DNA of 64,000 nt from Ferrimonas pelagia (GCF_039543565.1 NZ_BAABJZ010000102.1:1-64000), one strand, 5' to 3'. Counted from the first letter of the stretch, positions 7,773 through 17,085 are shown. The notes: a model not told the origin generated them from the sequence alone. Numbers and translations are program-made.

Positions 7773-8555
7773 TCAGCCTGCGCGCATGGCCAGCAGGGCG
7801 GAGAGTTCATAGGGGGCGGGGTAGCGCACCCAGGCGATCTCCCGTTGTTGCACCGCGACCATCGACATGCGATCGGCCAGTTCATTGCCTTCGATCCCGG
7901 CGTGACCTTTGACGTGTTGTAGGCTGATCCGATCCTTCACCGTCTGCCACAGCGCGTGGATGGTTTGAATGAGCGCGAGGTTTTTGATCTCGCCCCCGGC
8001 CTTCTTCCAGCCCTTTTTCTTCCAGCCGTCGGCCCAGACACTGACGCAGTTGATGGCGTACACCGAGTCACACAGCACGGTGATACTCAGATCCTCTTGC
8101 AGGGCTTGCTCAGCCAAGAGCAGCGACTGGTGCAGGCCGTTGAGCTCGGCGGTGTTGTTGGTGCCCTGTGGGTTGTACAGCCCGTACCAGAGCTCCGTCA
8201 GCTGTCCTTGGCGATACACGGCGACGCCGGTACCGGCATTGCCGGGGTTGGGATCGCAGGCGCCATCGCAGTAGATCAGCACATCGCTGTCCGGTTGCGC
8301 CGCGCTGGTTTTGCGCGCGGTCGGGGCGCTGGCTTTGCGTGTTGAGGCGCTGGCGGGCTTCGCCGCGGCCGCGCCAAGGGCTTTTTGATGGCCCATCTTC
8401 AGGGCCGCCATGGCCGCCTCCCGACTGGGGTAGGACTTGTACTTGGCACCGGCAAAACCACTGACGGCGGCTTGCGCCTTGGGCCATTCGGTGAAGATCC
8501 CGGTTTCGCGTCCTTGCCAGACGACGTAGAACTTTTTCGCCATGGGTTCGCTCAT
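7773..8555 (-). CDS. rnhA: Ribonuclease HI with N-terminal hybrid-binding domain
   Basis: A 260-residue protein. Residues about 7-53 form the caulimovirus-type RNA:DNA hybrid-binding domain (FYVVWQGRETGIF..W..A...V.G). An Ala/Lys-rich linker (55-88) follows, then the RNase H domain with acidic catalytic residues Asp97, Glu137, Asp163 and Asp228, and the His218 loop. It removes RNA from RNA:DNA hybrids in the cytoplasm. E. coli RnhA is only 155 residues and lacks the N-domain, so this is the eukaryote/Gram-positive-like architecture. An alternative ATG lies at 8543; neither has a strong ribosome site. Confidence 0.9.
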   Translation of the reverse strand: MSEPMAKKFYVVWQGRETGIFTEWPKAQAAVSGFAGAKYKSYPSREAAMAALKMGHQKALGAAAAKPASASTRKASAPTARKTSAAQPDSDVLIYCDGACDPNPGNAGTGVAVYRQGQLTELWYGLYNPQGTNNTAELNGLHQSLLLAEQALQEDLSITVLCDSVYAINCVSVWADGWKKKGWKKAGGEIKNLALIQTIHALWQTVKDRISLQHVKGHAGIEGNELADRMSMVAVQQREIAWVRYPAPYELSALLAMRAG

Positions 8556-8663
8556 GGTTGCTGTTGAATGGGGCCTATCATAGGCGCTCCGGTCGTCGAC
8601 TTCGAGTTGCGACGCATCGAGTGTAGAGGATCTGGCCAGGTTCGTTGCTGATCTGGCCGTGTC

Positions 8664-9152
8664 TTATAACACGCGGCGCGCTTGCCAGTAGTTGGCTGAC
8701 CAATAGGGGTTATCCAGCCGAGACAGCATCACGCCCCGGCTGTAGGAGGTGTGCAAAAAGGTGATCTCATCGAGCATCATGCCGACATGGCGGACATTGG
8801 CGCCGGTTTTGAAGAACACCAGATCACCAGGAGCGATGGCGCTGCGGCGGATCGGGCTGCCGATCTGGACCTGCTCGGCGGTGGTGCGCGGCAGGGCGAC
8901 GGCGAAGTGGTCTCGGTAGGTCAGTTGCACCAGGGCCGAACAGTCGATCCCCTGTTTGCTGTTGCCGCCCCAGCGGTGCGGCACGCCCGCCCAGGCCTGG
9001 TGTTGGGCGCTCAGCGCTTGGGTGATCCGCTGCTCATTGGTGGCAGCGGAGGTCGGGCTGACGCTGCTGAGTTGAGCGGGGTTGTGGGCGCAGCCGATCA
9101 GTAGCAGGGCGGGCAGCAGCAATCGAAAGTGGTGTAGGCAAGATCGGAACAT
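8664..9152 (-). CDS. NlpC/P60-family lipoprotein, putative peptidoglycan endopeptidase
   Basis: A 162-residue lipoprotein with a signal peptide ending in LLIGC, so Cys21 is the lipidation site. The NlpC/P60 cysteine-peptidase domain shows Cys71 in GIDCSALV, His122 in RHVGMML and His134 in FLHTSYSRG as the catalytic set. Like MepS and NlpC it is expected to cut D-amino-acid-containing cross-links in the periplasm. It is monocistronic, between rnhA and the divergent gene at 9315. Length is typical for the small single-domain members. Confidence 0.88.
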   Translation of the reverse strand: MFRSCLHHFRLLLPALLLIGCAHNPAQLSSVSPTSAATNEQRITQALSAQHQAWAGVPHRWGGNSKQGIDCSALVQLTYRDHFAVALPRTTAEQVQIGSPIRRSAIAPGDLVFFKTGANVRHVGMMLDEITFLHTSYSRGVMLSRLDNPYWSANYWQARRVL

Positions 9153-9314
9153 GGGGCACTCACTGGTTGGCGTGGCGGAAGGATAATGCGTTTGTCATAA
9201 CAAAGCAGTGAATAAGATTCGGTCATTGTGAATTCCACTGGGATTTTATGGTGGCTGGCTTGGTTGTAATGCTTTGTTAGACTGGATAGCGTCCTAAACC
9301 GAGGCAGGGAAAGC

Positions 9315-10037
9315 ATGACGATCAGCATCGATGCACGATTTAATGGGCCGGACGGCAGTGGCAATGGCGGTTATTGCGCCGGACGCTTTGCCCAGGCGTT
9401 TGCCGCCGAGACGACGCGGGCGGTGACGGTGCGCCTGATGGCACCGCCGCCACTGGAGACGGCGTTGCAACTTCGGCGTGATGCGGCGCAGGGGCAGATC
9501 TGGCACGGTGAGACGCAGGTGGCGAGCGTGGCGTTTGCCGATCTGTCGCTGACGCTGCCCACGCCCTGCACGGTGGCGCAAGCCTGCGAGGCCAGTCAGG
9601 GCTATGTCGGTTTTCAGGCGCACCCTTTTCCGCGCTGTTACGTCTGTGGCCCGGATCGGGCGCAGGGGGATGGGTTGAGGATCTTCGCGGGTGCGGTAGC
9701 GGGGCGGGAGATGGTGGCGGCGCCGTGGCAGCCCTATCCGGATCTGGCCGAGTCGTCGGATCGATTGGCGATAGAGCAGATCTGGGCGGCGCTGGATTGT
9801 CCCAGCTATTTTGGCGCCACGCTGGGTGAGCCTGGCAATCCGGGCTTGCTGGGGGCGCTGACGGTGCAGATCCACCAGCGCTCCCTTTCGGTTTCTGAGC
9901 GTTACCTGATCTGTGCCTGGCCGCTGGGCAAAGAACGGCGCAAGCGCTTTGCTGGCGTTGCGCTGTTTTCCGAGGCTGGGGTGTGTCTGGCGCGCGGCCA
10001 TAGCACGTGGATCTTGCTGTCACCCCAAGCGGAGTAG
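9315..10037 (+). CDS. Hotdog-fold thioesterase-like hypothetical protein
   Basis: A 240-residue soluble protein. The start (RFNGPDGSGNGGY.AGRFA) and the middle (RCYVCGPDRAQGDGLRIF) resemble proteins I associate with hotdog-type acyl-thioesterase/dehydratase relatives, probably two domains in tandem. No catalytic residue can be assigned with confidence. GGCAGGGAAAGC precedes the ATG. The last 18 bases overlap the 3' end of the convergent gene at 10020. Function is inferred only at fold level. Confidence 0.6.
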   Translation: MTISIDARFNGPDGSGNGGYCAGRFAQAFAAETTRAVTVRLMAPPPLETALQLRRDAAQGQIWHGETQVASVAFADLSLTLPTPCTVAQACEASQGYVGFQAHPFPRCYVCGPDRAQGDGLRIFAGAVAGREMVAAPWQPYPDLAESSDRLAIEQIWAALDCPSYFGATLGEPGNPGLLGALTVQIHQRSLSVSERYLICAWPLGKERRKRFAGVALFSEAGVCLARGHSTWILLSPQAE

Positions 10038-10691
10038 TTGCTCCATCTGCTGCTTGAGCTTGTCGGTGAGCGGCCCCTCTTTCAGGTTGGTTGCGCCAGT
10101 CTCCAGGCGCTCAAGGGCATCGAGCATGATGGCCAGCTCGACGTAGTTGGCCTTGTTGGCCCCATCGGGCCGGGTGACGTTGAAAAAGTGGTGGGCCGGT
10201 ACGCCTGCTGCAACGGGATCGGGCCAGTGTCCCGGTGTGTATTGACTGATCGCTTGCGGATCGCGGCAGCGCACGCAGTCGGGGACGTGACAGGACTCTC
10301 GTCCCTGGGTGATCACCGCGTTGAATCGTTCGATCACCGCAGGTCGCAGCAGCGCTTTGGCCAGGCTGAGATTGAGCAGGCTGACGCTGTGTAATGGGTC
10401 GCCGTCATTCTGTTGGTAGTGCTGGCGGATCTGATCGATCAACGTCACCACTTCGGGATGATGGATGTGATCGAGAAACAGACAGAACTCGCAGCGGGCG
10501 TGGAGCAGTTCATCGTCGGCTTCCTGATCGTCAGGGAAGTCGAGATTCCACCACAGATCGGGCAGCCAAGGCGCGACGGACAGTTTCATGCCGGCAAAGT
10601 GCGGCTGATGAGTGAGGCGCTGCAGTGCCTCGGCTTTGTCATCGATGACCTTGAGCAGGGCAAGCTCAAAGCTGTCGCTCAGCGGCTTCAT
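10020..10691 (-). CDS. Hypothetical protein with Cys/His pairs
   Basis: A 223-residue soluble protein starting at ATG 10691, preceded by AAAGAGG; the frame extends 24 codons further upstream without a ribosome site. Visible features are a Trp-rich PWLPDLWWNLDF block, an acidic segment with ARCEFC, a C-x-V-x-DCVRC cluster, and a C-terminal helix KLKQQMEQLL. It resembles no family I can name. Convergent overlap with the gene ending at 10037 means the two transcripts are antisense for at least 18 bases. Confidence 0.6.
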   Translation of the reverse strand: MKPLSDSFELALLKVIDDKAEALQRLTHQPHFAGMKLSVAPWLPDLWWNLDFPDDQEADDELLHARCEFCLFLDHIHHPEVVTLIDQIRQHYQQNDGDPLHSVSLLNLSLAKALLRPAVIERFNAVITQGRESCHVPDCVRCRDPQAISQYTPGHWPDPVAAGVPAHHFFNVTRPDGANKANYVELAIMLDALERLETGATNLKEGPLTDKLKQQMEQLLRLG

Positions 10692-10971
10692 GGGGGTACC
10701 TCTTTGGCGAATGGGGGGCAGAGTCGGATGACCGACGCCATAGATCCAGAATGATCCTTGCATAGAGGCGGCGCACGGGGGCCAGAGCTGTAGTTCTCAG
10801 TAGGGAGAATGCGGCTTCAATCGGGTAAATTCGCCGCGGGTGCACCGCGCAGCCCATTGTGCGGGGGAACTAGGCGATGCGGTTTGCTGCTATCTCCCTC
10901 GCGGGGCAAGGGCTGGCTGATCCGAGTCGGGACGCCAGCCTTGCTTGTGGTGAGGCGGTGATGGGAGTGGG
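10692..10971. other. Intergenic region with an imperfect hairpin
   Basis: A hairpin of GCAAGGGCTGGC and GCCAGCCTTGC (one bulged G) brackets about 16 bases near 10902-10935. It has no U-tract on either side, so it is not a standard intrinsic terminator. It lies downstream of the SYLF gene. Nothing else is recognised here. Confidence 0.35.
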
Positions 10972-11523
10972 CTAATCGATGGGATCGAAGCTAAAGCCTT
11001 GGCCACCGATGCTGGCTTCGTACATCAGCCCGCCTTTGGCCATGGTGAAGATCGCCATGCCGCCACTGTAGCGGTTGTCCGCCTGGGCACTGCCAGCCCC
11101 TGCGGTGGTGCCCTTGGTATTGGCGCCGGCACTGGCACCAACGGTCAGCGCGACCGCACTGGCTTGGGCACCAAACTCAAAGTCGCCACTGGTGAACTCG
11201 GTGTAGGCGTCTTTGTTCTGGAAGAAGATGATCTGGCTGTAGGCCTGGCCGCCGAGCTGCAAACCGAAGGTGAGCTGCGCCATCTTGCTGTTGCCGGTAT
11301 GCACCCCGCCACGAAACACCTTGCCTGAGCCATAGGCGCCGCCAATGCCGATCCCACCTTTGCCGATGGTGGGGAAGACGGCATAACCAAAGGCGTCGTT
11401 GAAGAAGGCGTGGGTGGCGGAGGCTTGTTTGAATTTGGCGATGGCGTCGCTGGCCGGATCGGCCCAAGTGGCTGGTGCCCACAGTAGCAGCATGAACAGA
11501 CACCCTTTTAGCACGGTTCGCAT
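10972..11523 (-). CDS. SYLF/YSC84-domain protein, secreted
   Basis: A 183-residue protein with a signal peptide (MRTVLKGCLFMLLLWAPATWA) followed by a SYLF domain. GYAVFPTIGKGGIGIGGAYGSG, QLGGQAYSQIIFFQN and a C-terminal GGLMYEASIGGQGFSFDP are the usual conserved blocks. SYLF domains bind lipids in eukaryotes; bacterial exported members have no established biochemical role. Central Ala/Gly-rich sequence (ASAVALTVGASAGANTKG) is typical. No operon partner is apparent. Confidence 0.88.
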   Translation of the reverse strand: MRTVLKGCLFMLLLWAPATWADPASDAIAKFKQASATHAFFNDAFGYAVFPTIGKGGIGIGGAYGSGKVFRGGVHTGNSKMAQLTFGLQLGGQAYSQIIFFQNKDAYTEFTSGDFEFGAQASAVALTVGASAGANTKGTTAGAGSAQADNRYSGGMAIFTMAKGGLMYEASIGGQGFSFDPID

Positions 11524-11582
11524 TGGTCATTCCTATTGTTGAGCATTGGGGTAAGCATAGCCAAGTTGGGTGTTGCTGGGCG

Positions 11583-13070
11583 TTAGCGCGGATGCAGCCA
11601 GCTGGGTAACAGCTGATAGGGATCCAGCTCGACGCTGCGGTCAAAGTCGATCTCTTGCTCGATGAGGCGCTGTTGCAGCTCGCCGGCCTTGAGCTGATCA
11701 AACAGATCGGTGCAGCCGCCAATGAACTCCCCGCGGATGAAGATCTGCGGCAGGGTGTTCCAGCCGGTCGTATCCTTGAGTACGGCCCGGATCTTGGTGC
11801 CGATGTCGTCCTGCTGGTATGCCACGGCATCGAGATCGATCGACAGATAATCAATGCCATAGCGGGCCAATGCCTTGCGCACCGACCAACAGAATTCACA
11901 CCACTCTAAGGCGAACATCACCACCGGGGTTTTGCGGTCGGTCAGTAGGGCTTCGACCTTGGCCTGAGCGATGGGATCCAGGCTGACCGGCGTGTCATCG
12001 ACCGGGGGCGGTGGCGCGTGGCTGACATCGAAACGGTGGTTGGGGGTCGAGCGGGCGATGGTCATCTCCTCCTCGCTCATCGATTCCATGACGTCGTAAA
12101 ACAGCGGGGTGGTGAGGTAGCGCTCGCCGGTGTCCGGCAACATGCACAGAATGTTGCTGCCATCTGGCGCGTCCTTGGTGACCTGCAGCGCACCGGCTAG
12201 GGTGGCGCCGGCGGAAATGCCGACGAAGATCCCCTCTTTTTGCGCCAGATCCTGACAGCACTTCAGCGCGTCGTGGCCATTGATGGGCAGGAAGCCGTCG
12301 ATATGCCCGGCGGCCAATACCGGCTCGGCCAGCTTGGGGATGAAGTCCGGGGTCCAGCCCTGCATCAGGTGAGGGCGGAAGTTGGGGTGACTCTGGCTGT
12401 GATCGCCCTTGGCGTCGCGGGGCTGGGCGACGCCGCTGCCGAGCATGGCGGCATTGTCCGGCTCACACACCATGATGCGGGTGTTGGGCAGCGACGCTTT
12501 GAGCACGCGGGAAACCCCGGCGAGGGTGCCGCTGGTGCCAAAGCCGGTGACAAAGGCGTGTAACGGGATGTCGTCAAAATCATTGAGGATCTCCACCGCC
12601 GTGGTGCGGGCATGGGTGTCGGCGTTGGCGGGGTTTTCAAACTGACGCGACTGCCACCAGCCGTGGGTTTCGGCCAGCTCCTGCGCTTTAGCGACCATGC
12701 CTGAGCCCTTTTCGTGCGCCGGGGTCAGCACCACCTTGGCGCCGAGAAAGCGCATCAGTTTGCGCCGCTCGACGCTGAAGTTTTCCGCCATGGTGACCAC
12801 CAGAGGATAGCCTTTCTGCGCGCAGACCATGGCCAGACCGATGCCGGTGTTGCCACTGGTGGCTTCTACCACGGTCTGACCGGGCTTGAGCTCGCACCGT
12901 TGCTCGGCGTCTTCGATCACCCCGAGTGCCAGTCGGTCCTTGACCGAGCCCATCGGGTTGAAGGCTTCGATCTTGACGTACAGGGTGCTGCCGTGGGTAT
13001 CGAGGTTGTTGAGGCGCACCACCGGGGTGTTACCTATGGTGCCTAGAATGCTGTCGTAGCGATTAGCCAT
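11583..13070 (-). CDS. Cysteine synthase (O-acetylserine sulfhydrylase) fused to a glutaredoxin domain
   Basis: A 495-residue two-domain enzyme. Residues 1-310 are a fold-type II PLP enzyme of the CysK/CBS group: PLP Lys44 in NPMGSVKDR, TSGNTGIG phosphate/substrate loop (71-78), and GFGTSGTLAG. A Pro-rich linker (PPPPVDD) leads to a glutaredoxin/thioredoxin-like domain with CEFC (Cys391-Cys394) and cis-Pro motif TLPQIFI. The first domain makes cysteine from O-acetylserine and sulfide. The attached dithiol module may reduce the enzyme, its product or a persulfide, which is inference. Standard CysK is about 320 residues. Start chosen at ATG 13070; the frame runs 27 codons further without a start signal. 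Confidence 0.9.
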   Translation of the reverse strand: MANRYDSILGTIGNTPVVRLNNLDTHGSTLYVKIEAFNPMGSVKDRLALGVIEDAEQRCELKPGQTVVEATSGNTGIGLAMVCAQKGYPLVVTMAENFSVERRKLMRFLGAKVVLTPAHEKGSGMVAKAQELAETHGWWQSRQFENPANADTHARTTAVEILNDFDDIPLHAFVTGFGTSGTLAGVSRVLKASLPNTRIMVCEPDNAAMLGSGVAQPRDAKGDHSQSHPNFRPHLMQGWTPDFIPKLAEPVLAAGHIDGFLPINGHDALKCCQDLAQKEGIFVGISAGATLAGALQVTKDAPDGSNILCMLPDTGERYLTTPLFYDVMESMSEEEMTIARSTPNHRFDVSHAPPPPVDDTPVSLDPIAQAKVEALLTDRKTPVVMFALEWCEFCWSVRKALARYGIDYLSIDLDAVAYQQDDIGTKIRAVLKDTTGWNTLPQIFIRGEFIGGCTDLFDQLKAGELQQRLIEQEIDFDRSVELDPYQLLPSWLHPR

Positions 13071-13117
13071 GTGTCTGCCCTGCGTTGCCTGATCTAGATA
13101 CAGGCTAGCAGTTGGGC

Positions 13118-13149
13118 AAAAAAGAGCCCGAAGCCAAACGGCTTCGGGC
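13118..13149 (-). terminator. Intrinsic terminator of the acetamidase-family gene
   Basis: A perfect 10-bp stem GCCCGAAGCC/GGCTTCGGGC with an AAAC loop is followed on the minus strand by CTCTTTTTT. It lies about 70 bases past the stop of the gene at 13221 and just upstream of the cysteine synthase start, separating the two units. Confidence 0.9.
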
Positions 13150-13220
13150 ATCTTTACGGCAGCGGTTCGGCGCTTTGCGCGCTCTGTTACTTTTGCCCTT
13201 CCCTCTTACAAATTGCGTGC

Positions 13221-14441
13221 TTAATGGAACTGTTTGAAGTCGGCCTTACGGATCTTGGCGTGGATCCCTTTGGTTTTATCCACCACTTGCGAGACGGCAA
13301 AGTCGGTGTTGGCGCTGAGGTAGGCCAGTGCGATCTCTTCGCTGATCCCGTATTCATTCACCAAGAAACGGATGGCGGCCCGGGTGGCGTTTTGCATGGC
13401 GATGTTCAGATCTTCATCCAATCCGACTGGGATCCAAAACTCGGCGGTTTCGCCCAGTGGGGTATCAATCATGCCGCCAGGAATGGCATCGATCCCTTGC
13501 TTGAGTACGGTCAAACGGAAGGTGGCGCGAACCGAGGCCTCCAGCGCGGTTAACGCGACCTCGCCATCGCCTTGGGCAAAGTGGCTGTCGCCGGTATAGA
13601 ACAGCGCCCCGTCGACGTTAACGTGGTAGTAGGCGGTGGACCCTTCGATCAGATCTTTGACGTCGAGATTGCCGCCAAAGTGGGACGGTGGCACGGAGTG
13701 GACTTTGTCACTGGTGTCCGGTGCGACTCCCATGATCCCCATGAAGGGGTTGAGCGGAAAGACGATCTCTTTGTCGCCAGCAGGCAGGGTGCCCCAGTAT
13801 TTGCCGTCCTTTTTATGCACCGGCGAGAGGATGGACACGTTGCCAAAGCGCTCCGGGTGTTCGGCGCTGGGATTGGGTTGAGCCGGGGTTTTGGGGTATT
13901 CGCCAACCAAGGCGCCTTTGCCGTGGCGGTTGGAGATCACGCCATAAGGGACGCGAGGCTCCAGCTTCACGACGTCGACTTTAAGAATGTCGCCAGCTTT
14001 TGCCCCTTTGACGTGAATGGGGCCGGTTACGATGTGGGGGCCGTCATTGAAAAAGTCATGCTCTATGTCTGAGGTCGTGATCTCGATGGCGTCTTTGAGT
14101 ATGTATTCCGCCGCGTACCCATGTCCCCCGAAGTAACTCAAAGGGTCTCGGCCCTGATCCTCCAAGATCCCTTCATGAGAGACGGTATCAAACACCACAG
14201 TGTCGCCGGACGCTATCTGGCCGACGACAGGGGTGTCGCGATTGGGCAGGTAGCCCCACAGTACGGTGTCAGGGTTGGAAGGGACGTATAAGCTGCCGGC
14301 GTAGTCACCGGAGGTCATCACCATGGGGGCTTCGGCCATGGGCTGCAAGATCTTCACCCCGTTTAACTCGGTGGTCTCGGCGTGGGCGAGCGGAGAGAGG
14401 AGGAGGCTGACTAGCGCGGCCAAGCTAAGTGTCTGATACAT
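13221..14441 (-). CDS. Exported acetamidase/formamidase-family protein
   Basis: A 406-residue protein starting at ATG 14441 behind a consensus AAGGAG. A signal peptide (MYQTLSLAALVSLLLSPLAHA) precedes a domain of the acetamidase/formamidase (FmdA/AmdA) family. Visible blocks are NGPHIVTGPI-like FFNDGPHIVTGPIHVKGAKAGD, PFMGIMGVAP, SVPPSHFGGNLDVKDL and DGALFYTGDSHFAQGDGE. Characterised relatives hydrolyse short amides to ammonia in the cytoplasm. Here the signal peptide predicts a periplasmic enzyme, so the natural substrate may differ. It forms a single-gene unit with its own terminator at 13118. Confidence 0.88.
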   Translation of the reverse strand: MYQTLSLAALVSLLLSPLAHAETTELNGVKILQPMAEAPMVMTSGDYAGSLYVPSNPDTVLWGYLPNRDTPVVGQIASGDTVVFDTVSHEGILEDQGRDPLSYFGGHGYAAEYILKDAIEITTSDIEHDFFNDGPHIVTGPIHVKGAKAGDILKVDVVKLEPRVPYGVISNRHGKGALVGEYPKTPAQPNPSAEHPERFGNVSILSPVHKKDGKYWGTLPAGDKEIVFPLNPFMGIMGVAPDTSDKVHSVPPSHFGGNLDVKDLIEGSTAYYHVNVDGALFYTGDSHFAQGDGEVALTALEASVRATFRLTVLKQGIDAIPGGMIDTPLGETAEFWIPVGLDEDLNIAMQNATRAAIRFLVNEYGISEEIALAYLSANTDFAVSQVVDKTKGIHAKIRKADFKQFH

Positions 14442-14793
14442 GGTGGATCTCCTTAATACATCTGAGTAACAAGGAAGGTGCAATCTTGATGCCAACAGTG
14501 TTTTTGCGGAATTTGGCCGAGATCTTTGCTTGTGGGCGACGAGATCAGCGCGTTATCGGTGCAACTGGCGGATATTTAGCACCAAAATGGCGCACAATAA
14601 GTAGGGTTATTGGGCTGACATCTTATGATGGGTGGCCTTCCACCCACCGAGGATGGATGGCAAATATCACGCGAAAAAGATGACAAAGGAATACTGACGG
14701 CTTTGTCGGTTCCGCTTTGTTTTTGCAGGCGTATCCAAGGCGGCGACTTGGTAGACTCAGGGTATTTGAATAATAAAATGGCAGAGGGATCTC
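14442..14793. other. Divergent promoter region between acetamidase-family and peptidase genes
   Basis: About 350 bases that are less GC-rich than the flanks. A short hairpin GGGTGG-CCTT-CCACCC lies near 14630-14650. A plausible plus-strand promoter for the peptidase is TTGGTA near 14748 with TAATAA 17 bases on, close to 14771. No gene or known operator is recognised. Confidence 0.4.
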
Positions 14794-17022
14794 ATGAAAG
14801 CCGCCTTGTTTTTCTTGCTGTTGCTGGTCAGCTTATCTAGCTACGCTCAACCCCTGACCATAGAGCGGATCTTTGCCGATCCTCAGCTCAGTGGCACGGC
14901 GCCACGGGCGCTGCAGTATGCGCCGGATGGCGCCCGGATCACCTACCTGCAGGGACGCGCCGACGATGCGCAGCGGTTCGATCTGTGGGAATACCACATT
15001 GCCGATGGCGAGAATCGTCGCCTGGTGGATGCGGACCGGCTGCATCAGGGCGAGGAGGTGCTGTCGGATGAGGAGAAGGCGCGGCGTGAGCGCCAGCGGA
15101 TCTACGGCAGTGGGATCATGGAATATCAGTGGTCGGAAGATGGCAAGGCGCTGTTGTTTCCGCTGGCGGGGGATGTGTTCTATTACGATCTGGCCGAGCA
15201 GCAGGCGCGCCGTCTGACCGAAACGGCGGCGTTTGAGACCGACATTAAGGTCTCGCCGCAGGGCAGCCATGTCTCCTTTGTGCGCGAGCAGAACCTGTTT
15301 GTGGTGGATCTGGCCAGCGGTGAGGAGCGGCAGCTGACTCGGGATGGCGCGGGGCCGATCAAAAACGGCATGGCCGAGTTTGTGGCTCAGGAGGAGATGG
15401 GGCGGATGACCGGCTATTGGTGGTCGCCGGACGAGTGCCGCATCGCCTTTATCCAGATCGACGAAAGCCCGGTGGATCAAGTGGTGCGATCGGAGATCTA
15501 CGCCGATCGGATCAGCCTGATCCAGCAGCGTTATCCGGCCGCGGGTCGGCCCAATGTTGCCGTTAAGCTGGGCGTAGTGAGCGTGGCCAGCGGTGAGGTG
15601 CAATGGCTGGATCTGGGTGAGGAGCCCGACTTCTATCTGCCGCGGGTGCGCTGGGCCAGCGCCGAGCAACTGAGTTACCAATGGCAGAGTCGGGATCAGC
15701 AGCACTTGGCGCTGCGCCTGATCGATCTGAGTGAGCCAACGCCGCAGGCGCGTACCCTGCTGATGGAGCGCAGCGACAGCTGGATCAATCTGCACGACGA
15801 TCTGCGCTTCTTAACGCAATCCTCCCAGTGGGTCTGGAGCTCCGAGCGTGACGGCTTTAAGCATCTGTATCTGTACGATCTGGAGGGCAAGCTGATCCGT
15901 CAGTTAACCCAGGGGCGCTGGGTGGTGGATCGGCTGGAGGCGATCGATGAAGCCGCCGGTATGGTGTACTTCAGCGGTCGTAAGGACAACGTACTGGAGC
16001 GGCATCTGTATCGGGTGGCGTTGAGCGGCGAGGGCGAAATTGAGCGGATCTCGCAGCGCCCGGGGATGCACCAGATCACCATGGCGAAGGATGGCTCGGG
16101 CTACATCGATCGGTTCAGCGATCCCCGCACGCCGCCGCAGGTGTCGCTGCACGATGAACGGGGCAAGCGGCGCTATTGGATCGCGCAGAACCGGGTCGAG
16201 GCGGGGCATCCGCTGTTTCCCTACCTGGCGGATTGGATCAACCCGGAGTTTGGCCAGATCCACGCGCCGGAAGGCCACACTTTGCACTATCGCCTGTATA
16301 AACCCGCTGACTTCTCGCCAGATAAACGCTATCCGGCGTTGGTGTATCTCTATGGCGGGCCCCACGCTCAGGTGGTCAATCGGGGCTGGGACAAGCCCTT
16401 CCACCAATATCTGGCGCAGCAGGGCTATGTGGTGTTTAGCTTGGATAACCGCGGCTCGAATTACCGCGGCAAGGCGTTTGAATCCGCGCTGTATCAGCAG
16501 ATGGGGACGGTGGAGTTAGCGGATCAGCTCACCGGCGTGGCGATGCTGCGCCAACTGCCGTACGTGGATGGCGCCCGGATCGGCGTGTTTGGCCACAGCT
16601 ATGGCGGCTATCTGTCGCTGATGGCCATGTTCAAAGCGGGGGATCATTTTGCCGCCGGGATCGCCGGAGCGCCGGTCACCGACTGGCGTTTGTATGACAC
16701 CCATTATACTGAGCGTTATCTGGGGGATCCGCGGCAGGATGAGGCGGTGTACCAGCGCGCCTCGGTGTTTCCCTATGCCGAGCGGCTCGATAAGCCGCTG
16801 CTGATCTACCACGGCATGGCCGACGACAATGTGCTATTTACCCACACCACCCGTTTGCTCAAGCCGCTGCAGGATGAGGGCAAGCAGTTTGAGTTGATGA
16901 CTTATCCGGGCAAGAAACACAGCCTGCGCGGTCAGGCGACTCGGGTGCATTGGCACACCATGATGGCCGATTTTTTTGAGCGACATCTGCAACCCAAGCG
17001 GCATAAGGCGAGCACAGAGTGA
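14794..17022 (+). CDS. Dipeptidyl peptidase IV (S9B prolyl oligopeptidase family)
   Basis: A 742-residue exported serine peptidase. A signal peptide ends near residue 18 (SYA-QP). An N-terminal beta-propeller (about 30-480) precedes the alpha/beta-hydrolase domain with nucleophile Ser602 in GHSYGG, Asp677 in GMADDN and His709 in KKHSLRG. The Glu pair needed to bind the peptide amino terminus is expected in the propeller (DESPVDQ, QEEMGR are candidates). It releases X-Pro or X-Ala dipeptides in the periplasm, consistent with a peptide-degrading lifestyle. AGAGGG precedes the ATG. It is monocistronic. Confidence 0.92.
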   Translation: MKAALFFLLLLVSLSSYAQPLTIERIFADPQLSGTAPRALQYAPDGARITYLQGRADDAQRFDLWEYHIADGENRRLVDADRLHQGEEVLSDEEKARRERQRIYGSGIMEYQWSEDGKALLFPLAGDVFYYDLAEQQARRLTETAAFETDIKVSPQGSHVSFVREQNLFVVDLASGEERQLTRDGAGPIKNGMAEFVAQEEMGRMTGYWWSPDECRIAFIQIDESPVDQVVRSEIYADRISLIQQRYPAAGRPNVAVKLGVVSVASGEVQWLDLGEEPDFYLPRVRWASAEQLSYQWQSRDQQHLALRLIDLSEPTPQARTLLMERSDSWINLHDDLRFLTQSSQWVWSSERDGFKHLYLYDLEGKLIRQLTQGRWVVDRLEAIDEAAGMVYFSGRKDNVLERHLYRVALSGEGEIERISQRPGMHQITMAKDGSGYIDRFSDPRTPPQVSLHDERGKRRYWIAQNRVEAGHPLFPYLADWINPEFGQIHAPEGHTLHYRLYKPADFSPDKRYPALVYLYGGPHAQVVNRGWDKPFHQYLAQQGYVVFSLDNRGSNYRGKAFESALYQQMGTVELADQLTGVAMLRQLPYVDGARIGVFGHSYGGYLSLMAMFKAGDHFAAGIAGAPVTDWRLYDTHYTERYLGDPRQDEAVYQRASVFPYAERLDKPLLIYHGMADDNVLFTHTTRLLKPLQDEGKQFELMTYPGKKHSLRGQATRVHWHTMMADFFERHLQPKRHKASTE

Positions 17023-17085
17023 TTGAATATTCTGCATCTTGTGGTCGCCTGCCTATGCTTTAGCTAGGGCCCTTTGAGGATTGAA

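Noticed and set aside
14506..14540. Possible sigma-54 promoter (TTGGCC...TTTGCTT)
   Set aside because: The GG-to-GC spacing is 11 bases, not the required 10, so the match fails.
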